64,000 nt of DNA, taken from NCBI GenBank assembly GCA_001695595.3, contig MBPM02000004.1:1178001-1242000 (forward strand), read 5' to 3'. Below, piece after piece: positions 57,098 to 64,000 of the stretch. A program made the position numbers and the translations under genes. This DNA is from Plasmopara viticola. Its lineage: Eukaryota; Oomycota; Peronosporomycetes; Peronosporales; Peronosporaceae. The notes below the pieces were generated by a model that saw nothing but the letters and a program-made list of their open reading frames with translations, did no database searches and was not told where the DNA came from. Within the stretch, counting starts at the first letter, position 1. The number at the start of each line of letters is the position of its first letter.

Positions 57098-57424
57098 TTA
57101 GAAGTCCAGAGGTGATTGGTTTCCAATTGTTTTTATGATTATTCCTTGAAGAGCTAGCACCCTTTTAAATACCACTTTAAAGATCGCCCCAGAATCCAAA
57201 TCCACTAGTCCTGATTGATGAGTACGTGGAGCTTCACCATGAGACATATGTATTGTTGTTTCTTTTCCAAATTTATAAGCCTTTGCAAATTTCTTATAAT
57301 TCTTAGGGTGAAAATAATGCGAGTGACCATTTTTCAACGAAGAGTGGCTCAAACGGATGGGTTTGCCATGTAGGACTTTTGCACCCTGCGCATGACTCAT
57401 ATTTACAGGTGATATCTTGTACAT
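57098..57424 (-). CDS. Small basic His-rich protein, Polinton-like-virus type
   Basis: 108 residues, intact frame on the minus strand. Begins MYKISPVNMSHAQGAKVLHG. Two similar short segments follow, RLSHSSLKNGHSHYFHPKNY and GKETTIHMSHGEAPRTHQSG, then a hydrophobic C-terminal part. Tandem 'R/I.LS...' segments joined to a hydrophobic tail resemble small virion-associated proteins of Polinton-like viruses and adintoviruses. The likeness is from memory and weak. It is next to the GIY-YIG gene on the same strand. Confidence 0.4.
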   Translation of the reverse strand: MYKISPVNMSHAQGAKVLHGKPIRLSHSSLKNGHSHYFHPKNYKKFAKAYKFGKETTIHMSHGEAPRTHQSGLVDLDSGAIFKVVFKRVLALQGIIIKTIGNQSPLDF

Positions 57425-57439
57425 CTAAATTGAATATCC

Positions 57440-58075
57440 GGTACACTCATATACAGAGCGAGAGGTCAAGTACAAATATCGGGATGCATTTGGATACTAC
57501 AATATAATTTGAAAGGAACTGAGTAAGCAAAACAAGGCCGCAAATCTGGATGACGAGCTGACACATGAGGAAGCGAAGAAGTCCATCATCTGAGAAGGGC
57601 AAATATATCTGTCCCTGGTTAAGTCGCAAAGGTGGTCAACAAAAGGCATGGGAAAATATTACGTTCAACCACAACGTGATGGAATCAAGCACGAGCTTCG
57701 AGTAATCAGTTCTCTTAGCTTTGGCCAGCTCAATAAATGTGATTCGACACATCGCTGAGTCACACTTAAATCTGTCTTCAATATATGCTAAGTTCACCAA
57801 TCGCGGAAAGAATGATTTACATGCTAAGCTACTCCACAACACCATGGCTGCTAACACGAGCTACAATAAAGCTGCAAATTGATCAAATGCATCCAAACGA
57901 AATGCATCAGATGAGCCAGATACATCCTTTAAACCAGACACATCGTTTGAGCTTGAGCCAGTACCTGTTGCAAAGCCCGCTACAAAGCCGCTTAGCAGGC
58001 CTAGAGACCGTCGGAAACGCATATTACATGAAAATTTTACTCCTTCTGGTAGCGACAAAACACTTGAGATTGATA
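57440..58075 (+). pseudogene. Unknown viral protein, fragmented
   Basis: Readable pieces: KYKYRDAFGYYNII; ELSKQNKAANLDDELTHEEA; HIAESHLNLSSIYAKFTNRG; and a C-terminal FELEPVPVAKPATKPLSRPR ending LEIDIYVE. Frames change at least three times. No family recognised. Proline- and lysine-rich linker near the end. Confidence 0.4.
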
Positions 58076-58149
58076 TCTACGTTGAATAATTTATTTGCTA
58101 TAACATACAAAGCGATCATGGAGCAAAAATAAAAGAGATCGTACCGTGA

Positions 58150-58560
58150 AGCTGGTCCATTCCATATACTTCGAGCTTGTTTAGGAAGTGACATATGTCA
58201 AGTAAACATCAAAACAATGCATGTTTCTCATGCATTCGTGGGTCTCTGGCGGATTTTAAGAGAGGATAGACAGTTTAGGCAGTTCATTAACGCTCTGTTT
58301 GATCTTTTAGACAAGCAGGAGCGTATATTCATGCGGTGTTGCTTGGATAAGTGTAAAGTACTTTACGAGGGTTTGAAAGTGCATATAATCAGCTGTTGAT
58401 GGTCTCATAGAACACTCAAAGGTGCTTGGAGGCAATCGGAGACGACAACCCATCAATTAAAATTGAGACGAAGTCCACTTTCAACAAGCTTTATGAGAAA
58501 AATGTGTTTCCAAACTCATACTACAGTCAATTTAAGCGTGTGATGAAGCTTTAGCTCGCT
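58150..58560 (+). pseudogene. Unknown viral protein, fragmented
   Basis: One open stretch carries FRQFINALFDLLDKQERIFM then RCCLDKCKVLYEGLK. In another frame, GDDNPSIKIETKSTFNKLYE then KNVFPNSYYSQFKRVMKL follows. Charged and helical; not recognised. Confidence 0.35.
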
Positions 58561-58595
58561 TAGACTTAATACACAATCTTGAGCTTATATATACA

Positions 58596-58841
58596 ATGTT
58601 TTACGTTAATTGGATGCTCTCACCAAAAAAGAATAAGGAGTATCGATTGATACTCAGTAACGGTGAAAAGACTGATTTTGAATTTCCTCGTTATGCTCAA
58701 TACAAGGACCGAATGCCACTGAAGGCTTATCAGCATCTTGATCACAATGATTGTGACCGACGAGCGAGATATTACGCTCGGCACAAAATTGACTACCCTG
58801 AATTTACATCAGATTGGTTAAGCAAGTGCTACCTACGGTAA
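58596..58841 (+). CDS. DUF5754-like small viral protein
   Basis: 81 residues, intact. EYRLILSNGEKTDFEFPRYA, then QYKDRMPLKAYQHLDHNDCD and RRARYYARHKIDYPEFTSDW. This follows the pattern '(L/V).NGKK..FG...Y.QY.D.TPL..Y.H.DH.D..RR..YY.RH........WFS..YLW' known from a short conserved protein of nucleocytoplasmic large DNA viruses and related integrated viruses (DUF5754, as I remember it). Function unknown. It is the only intact viral gene with a family match here, and supports the viral origin of the segment. Confidence 0.6.
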   Translation: MFYVNWMLSPKKNKEYRLILSNGEKTDFEFPRYAQYKDRMPLKAYQHLDHNDCDRRARYYARHKIDYPEFTSDWLSKCYLR

Positions 58842-59018
58842 AAGACCTTAAGAAGATGATCTTTTAGACTCGCGTTCAAGGTCGAGTAACTTTGGCGTAT
58901 CAATATAACGAGGTTTCTTCATTTTGCTTCTTGGTGAGTAGCCACCTGGCTATTAAGATTTAACAAAATTGGAAAGCTCACTTTATCTCGTTGTATATAC
59001 TAACCATAAGAAAGAAAA
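58842..59018. other. Short spacer
   Basis: AT-rich spacer between the DUF5754-like gene and the penton-like gene. Confidence 0.4.
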
Positions 59019-59930
59019 ATGCATCGACGAAAGAGAATGCGGCGACAATTGATGCCTAAGTCTTGGAGATCGATGGATCAGGTGAAGCGGATCACTCGAA
59101 ACCTGTAGCTTCAGTTTCAAACGACTATGGCTCACCGAATATTGAAACATTGTCCAATCAACTTCAAAAGGTCAGCGTTCGCCCTCTTCATCAGTTCCGA
59201 TATCGATTCTCGCAGCCGATCGACTTCAGTCAGTATGAAGTCGCACTAGGATCATATCCATCTACTATTCTTAGCGAGCAATTACTGCTTAGCGTCAAAA
59301 CAACAGCTTTAAGATCATATGGTCGACAGCTCCGACGACAACGACATATACGATTACGCTCCCTGATGGTGCATATTCAGCAAGCGATATTAATAGCTTC
59401 CTTCAATATTGATCTATTCAGAACAATTTATTATTAAGTCGACTGGGCAATACTACTATTTCATCTCATGCTCTAATTTTTTTTAGCTATGCAATCTATT
59501 TACAATGCAATTGGTCGAGGATGTCTCGGGCTTCACTGCTGCTGGCGCAATTTCGACAATGCCAGTCACCACTATTATCGGGTTCAGCCCAGCTGCTGAT
59601 CGCGCGGCTCAGACAATTAACGTCTATACAATCAATACCAATTTGATGCCTCAGATCGATTCTTTAGCTTACGTTGTCGTCACTTCTTCAAATCTTTACT
59701 ATCCAATCGCAAATATCAATCAAGTCTTGCACACATTTACAAGTGCAGGTGTTGACTATGAGGGCTTGATTTATACCTCACAGGCACAGGCGCTAGCTTA
59801 TTGCCCGATGCAGGGTACTGATAGCGAATCAACGTTGTCATTTCTGAATTAAAATATAATACCCTTAAGTGAAATCGATAACAATCTTTGTATACGCTTA
59901 TTAAAGAGGCGGCGGAAGAGTATCACGGAA
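59019..59930 (+). pseudogene. Penton-like minor capsid protein
   Basis: Pieces in order: VRPLHQFRYRFSQPIDFSQY; YDYAPDGAYSASDINSFLQY (compare 'I..G.YS..DIN..I'); NNLLLSRLGNTTISSHALIF; GAISTMPVTTIIGFSPAADR; INTNLMPQIDSLAYVVVTSS then NLYYPIANINQVLHTFTSAG; and, after a stop, ...SEIDNNLCIRLLKRRRK. The layout (YS-DIN motif, GF motif, TPQI-like stretch, basic C-terminus) is that of penton or minor capsid proteins of Polinton-like viruses and adintoviruses. Two frameshifts near 59330 and 59450 and a stop near 59850 are present. Confidence 0.55.
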
Positions 59931-60114
59931 TATTAAAAGTAGCACTGAAAATTCACTGAGCGGCTTGCCATTGCTGATGATCTTTTTTTGTAATGCTCAG
60001 ATCGCGAACGAAGAGCGGACAAAGAGCGGACGAGAATAAGCTCACGAATTGTCACGTAAACTATCGGAAGAAAAGCGCATCTTGTACGACTAAATCATTG
60101 GCGAAATACCATCA
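59931..60114. other. Junction between viral sequence and repeat unit 4
   Basis: From about 60000 the sequence matches the region downstream of gene B in the other units (AAAGAGCGGAC words). Unit 4 is truncated here: only gene B and one terminus remain. Confidence 0.5.
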
Positions 60115-60669
60115 TCATGCAAATATCTGACGTAATGGCGGTGATGAGGGAAGACGTGCTCGATTGAGTGGTTGCAGCAGCCTGAGATTGTCCACTAAAG
60201 AGCCGGTCCGAGCAAGGCGCTGGTTTGGTGGCGCTGCAGCAAAACTTGCTTGCATGAAGGGTTCGCGTTCGAGAAAACCGATCCGCTCCCAGACAATGAT
60301 AAATTGATTCATGTTGATCGCGGTAAGCAAAACAATTCCAAATCGACCACCCGCCACTTATTCAAGAAGTGTCACAATATCTTCCGTCAGCGAGGCTATA
60401 GTTGGAGGAAAGGTCCTGTGCCATCCTGGTCGTATCAGAAGCACCATCAATGACGATTGCCCTCGCGACGACCTCTTGCAATGCCTCAAGATTCCAGTTC
60501 AGGATGATAGCCGGATCGTCTTTAGTAATGTTGACGTGCGATACCGTTTTCGCCAACTACGTGTAAAAGCACAGGATCATGTGAGGCATTTCTTGGTTAA
60601 TTACACAACACAACGCGTAGCACCTGAGGGTGCAGCGTCCGCATACGGTATCACCGATGACAGATCCAT
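60115..60669 (-). pseudogene. Gene B, copy 4
   Basis: Minus strand. Exon 1 starts at 60669 and has one extra base relative to the other copies (46 instead of 45 nt), which shifts the frame. A 67-nt intron (60623-60557) with GT-AG ends is kept. Exon 2 reads ETVSHVN-like sequence, then a deletion and frame change near 60400, and the end RQIFA at 60115. Like copy 1 it lacks the extra base near FMQ, so copies 1 and 4 represent the older form. Confidence 0.6.
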
Positions 60670-60849
60670 CGTCGCTCGCTTCTTCGCCTTCTTTCGTCCT
60701 TCCTGTCGCCAATCTTCAGGCTCGTACTTTGACGGCAGTTATCTCTCTCGAAAGTGAAGCAAGAAGAAAACGGGTATTCTCTTGTAGGAGGAAACGTTCT
60801 TCTAGGAAGTTCGATCAATTGAACGTTAACTGAGTAGATCCAGTATATC

Positions 60850-61230
60850 AGTGACAAAAATAAAACTGGTCTTTACAATGAGGTACCTGTGAGTCACCAC
60901 CTTCCACTAAATGGCAGGCAGCCAGAGTACCTCTAGATATAAGAGACAGCATGAGTGACCGAGTCACCACTTTTTGCAACTTCCTCTTACTAATTTACAT
61001 TCACTACCATATCATGTATGTCCTCTATCATACTATCCCTCTGATTGTATTATATTGATATTGATAAGATGAGAAGACTCAAGTGACTCAATAAAAAGAG
61101 AACGTTCTACAATGACTTAGAGAATAAATAGACACCAAAATGAAAAACGCTAATGAAACACCATAGTGGTGACTCAGTCGTGACTCATGGTGACTCAGTG
61201 GTGACTTACTCGAAATCGACATCGAGAGCA
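60850..61230. repeat. Terminal segment of repeat unit 4
   Basis: Reverse complement of the left terminus at 43675-44050, ending in TCGAAATCGACATCGAGAGC. It holds several 'GTGACTCA' words (61170-61205). Viral sequence follows at once. Confidence 0.75.
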
Positions 61231-61399
61231 ACACTAGAACGATACTACCTTGTAGGCTCCGAAAGACAGCATAAAAAATGATGATGATTTTTAGCGAAGA
61301 ATACATGGAATATAAAAGTATAATCTTAGTAAATTTGTCAGAAGCATATCATGCTTGAGGTGATATTGATTCTCGAGATTGTGATCTTATCGCTTGCAC

Positions 61400-61740
61400 T
61401 CCATCTAATCAATTATTTCTAGCTCGCTACTACTCACAATTAGCAATATGATGATATGGAACAAAATTTTGAAGCTAGGGGGTATTATAAACCGATCGGT
61501 TGATCGTCTTTTTCCACGAATGCTTACCGCGCAATTGCGCAAGTGATGGTATTGAACCACGCGCACTTTGGCGGGAGAGAATTTTGCTGATGCGATCATA
61601 GTCGTCCATGATGCGATCATAGTCGTCCAATGTTCTTCTTGACTCAGCTGCTTCTGACTTCGGTTTAAAAGTTGGTAAAGAGTAGATATCATCGTCAATC
61701 TAGATCGGCTGTGGTTCTCGTGAGTCTATATACTGGACAT
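61400..61740 (-). pseudogene. Unknown viral protein, conserved in two viral copies
   Basis: Minus strand frame with IDDDIYSLPTFKPKSEAAES then RRTLDDYDRIMDDYDRISKI. The same frame is seen at 42.4-42.5 kb (IDDDYRSLQ, TLEDYNRIS), so the protein was real. The copy here has a short in-frame internal duplication ('DDYDRI' twice). Not recognised. Confidence 0.45.
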
Positions 61741-62336
61741 ACATTGCGTGGCTTTGCGTATATTACAACGGAAGAAAATGAGAATTATAACTCAATCTCG
61801 CAACAGCCAATCTATCATGATGAGCTGTCCGAATTTGAATGGGTGCTTCCGGCAAAACAACTGATCGAACCTCAGAATAAATGCATTTCGACGTGAATCC
61901 TATGATATGAAGCGACTTTAAAAAGCTTCTCATTGGTCAAACACCTTTGCAAAGACCGCGTCGTAAGTTTCGTACTCACCGATTACTTTATAATCCAAAT
62001 CTGCGAGATTTATGTCTATATTGATGCGATTAATCGAAAATCATTATACTGGTCTTCGAATAGTTTAGAGAGCTTTTCTAGCTGTTTGTGTTCCAGATAG
62101 TAAAGCCTAAAGAACACTCTACTGCTCACAGTGTTCATATTGAGGGTTCTGTACTTCAACTATACGACAAAAATAATCCTTTGGTGTCACACGTGGCCTA
62201 TGTAAGCCGAGAGGATCGAAGCACGCCTTATGCTTGTTTGATGGTGCTAACCGATTATTACCTCCGATCTGAGGCATTTCCATGTTTAAAATACAATTAC
62301 TTTGCTTCTCTCTGCATGATGCCTGAAATCAATTAA
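61741..62336 (+). pseudogene. Unknown viral protein upstream of capsid-like gene
   Basis: Pieces: PIYHDELSEFEWVLPAKQLI; FKKLLIGQTPLQRPRRKFRT then HRLLYNPNLRDLCLY; and an intact 82-codon end, MFQIVKPKEHSTAHSVHIEG through SREDRSTPYACLMVLTDYYL. A decayed version occurs at 42.56-43.06 kb. Divergent from the minus-strand gene before it. No family recognised; the position directly upstream of the capsid-like gene suggests a virion protein. Confidence 0.4.
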
Positions 62337-62478
62337 TTTTTTTGACGCCAAGGGAATTGGCATGTTTCATGAGTTGAGCATCCGTCGTTCTAGACAGTTT
62401 AATGACTCTTATCTCGTTCATGAGCTTTGTTTTTTTATCAGTAAAATATAATCGTCATCTATATAATCACAGAAAACT

Positions 62479-63650
62479 ATGTCGTCTGCATCTGCTTTTT
62501 CTGCTTTTGAGCATTCTGTCGAACCACCCGCGCTGAGACACTCTTCCGTGATAAGAAATGGAGACATATTCAGGACTTAACGTCTAACACCGGTCAGTAT
62601 GCCGGTGAAATCCAATTTAGTCTCCCAGCGATCTCTTTGCAAACTGCATTTGTCAATTGGGAAGAAGCTGTTACGAAAATTTTAGTGAAGCTTCAATTCT
62701 TAGTGGTGGTGCTGGTTCGGTCACTTCGACTGCTGCATAAACTGTGGATCAATTAATCCTTAAGGCCGGTGTGTGGCAGTTCATTGAAAGTGTTCAGGTT
62801 GTTCTTGATGGAACCACCGTACAACAAATCCGTTCATGAAGATGTTAATACACGTTCATGGCTATCACTTAAACGGACTATAACACGTATATGAAACATG
62901 GTCTAACGAGCAACTTTGTCTTGGATAAGTATATCTCTCCAACGATCCAAGGGTCTAGCGGAGCGGCTCAGTAACTCGAAAACATGGCCACTTCGTCATT
63001 TATGACAGCTACTAATAGCGTGGGTGAGTTTGGGTTGGCTAACACCTACTCGAACCGAGGAGCCGCCGAACGATCGCTTCTTACCGCTCTTGATCAACAA
63101 ACTTCGAAGCTTGCATTCAATGTTATGGGAGGCAACGCAAATCTTGAAGCCGTACCGAATTCTCAAGTCTATGTGGCTCCCGCTGGAGCCGTTGCTGCTG
63201 GTTTGCCAATTTACGTCGCGCATTATCTGGCTTGCATTGAATGGCGATAAATTTCAGAAATGACCAACGCAGAAGAACACGCGCGGTTTCATTTACCCAA
63301 TTTACAATAGTTCATCTACTACTTTGGTTACGAGTGGTAGTGCTGGCGCTGTCACGCCTACTACAATTGCCAATTTACAATTACACCGAGCACTTACTGT
63401 ACTTGAACATTTAGTTATGGCAATTGCTAATCCAAATCGTTTGATCATGCAACCTGCAATTACCAATCCAACCGCGGGTGCTACTGTATCGAACTTGAAT
63501 AATCCGGTTCATAGCATTCTCGACTTTACCTGCTAAGACAATTCCATTTGCTGCATCAAAAATTTACAAGCTACCGTAGGAAATGTCCCTATTTGGAGAA
63601 CCAATCAAGAACTTCTTAAGTGGAGTAATAGATGTTGCGCATAAGGTAGG
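62479..63650 (+). pseudogene. Major-capsid-like (double jelly roll) protein, decayed
   Basis: Pieces in order: MSSASAFSAFEHSVE; FRDKKWRHIQDLTSNTGQYA then GEIQFSLPAISLQTAFVNWE; GVWQFIESVQVVLDGTTVQQ; GEFGLANTYSNRGAAERSLL through PNSQVYVAPAGAVAAGLPIY; TRGFIYPIYNSSSTTLVTSG; NPNRLIMQPAITNPTAGATV then SNLNNPV; and LQATVGNVPIW near the end. The order and wording (long Ser/Thr/Asn-rich loops, 'NP.RL.MQP', 'V.VGNVP') follow major capsid proteins of Polinton-like viruses. Length about 390 codons, shorter than usual, with an eroded C-terminus. More than five frame changes and several stops. Confidence 0.62.
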
Positions 63651-64000
63651 CAAAACTTGAGCATACATCGTGGTGAATGATCACGTCAAAACAAGCAAAG
63701 AGAGTTCCGAAGAAAGGATGTAAATCGGAGACGTCAAGAAATGGCAGCAAAGTTTGCTGATGAAGTCATGAAAGAATTAGTCAAGCATGTGAAACGAAAA
63801 CGAATTGCAACTTCCCCAAATAAAATCCCACACACAAATGAGCGATTTAACGAGCTGCTAAGTAAGCCGAGGTGAAACCCTCGCTTACACGACAACTAAG
63901 TCTCGTGATGACGAAGAAATAAAAGAAGATAAAATATTACGCGGGTTGAATGCTGGCACAAAAATGTTTATACTGACGATACCATCACCTACAAAAGTCA
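63651..64000 (+). pseudogene. Basic viral protein remnant at window edge
   Basis: One open stretch reads NRRRQEMAAKFADEVMKELV then KHVKRKRIATSPNKIPHTNE and ends LLSKPR; another near the edge reads SRDDEEIKEDKILRGLNAGT. No family recognised. The viral segment evidently continues past the window. Confidence 0.35.

Noticed and set aside
61672..61896. Plus-strand frame starting MVKSRYHRQSR
   Set aside because: Its first half is the complement of the minus-strand frame conserved in both viral copies; only the part after about 61741 seems real.
1..64000. CRISPR arrays, bacterial operons, ribosome binding sites
   Set aside because: No direct-repeat/spacer arrays are seen, and the content is eukaryotic.

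Overview
The window looks like nuclear DNA of an oomycete, probably a Phytophthora or downy-mildew relative. The evidence is two WY-domain secreted effector paralogues, a 'WRKY19-like' CxxxxC/CxxHGGG repeat protein, a formin carrying CCDC53-like repeats, short GT-AG introns of about 67 nt, Crinkler-like fragments, and abundant decayed Ty3/Gypsy, Ty1/Copia and LINE sequence. I cannot name the species.

Layout. 1-33.7 kb is gene-poor and AT-rich. It holds Gypsy remnants (1-1.9 kb, 17.8-18.9 kb, 27.1-27.4 kb), a decayed Copia element with both LTRs (2.97-4.6 kb), a Copia integrase remnant (20.05-20.5 kb), two copies of a short internally deleted LINE derivative, a tRNA-Asn gene (10.9 kb) and the two effector paralogues. 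The effector at 8.25-9.96 kb is frameshifted; the one at 24.6-26.3 kb is intact. 33.7-39.3 kb is a GC-rich island with two ordinary, convergent genes: the zinc-repeat protein and the FH2 protein.

39.6-64 kb is the unusual part. It is a mosaic of two kinds of sequence. The first is a decayed integrated DNA virus of the Polinton-like or related double-jelly-roll type: D5-like primase-helicase, GIY-YIG nuclease, a DUF5754-like protein, a penton-like minor capsid protein and a major-capsid-like protein, with part of a second viral copy at 42.3-43.1 kb. The second is a multi-copy repeat unit of about 4.4 kb with long terminal inverted segments. It carries gene B (unknown, with a conserved 67-nt intron), a Crinkler-like gene E and gene A (possibly a PD-(D/E)XK-like nuclease). 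Copies or pieces of the unit abut viral sequence at every junction that can be seen. The viral segment next to the unit at 42.3 kb and at 61.25 kb is homologous, so the association predates one duplication. A LINE later inserted into one unit, and local palindromes and tandem duplications show continued rearrangement.

Most genes in the mosaic carry stops or frameshifts, so this is a fossil record rather than a working virus. The most interesting possibility is a virus-like or TIR element family that carries effector or nuclease genes. All family names come from motif recognition by eye; no database search was run.
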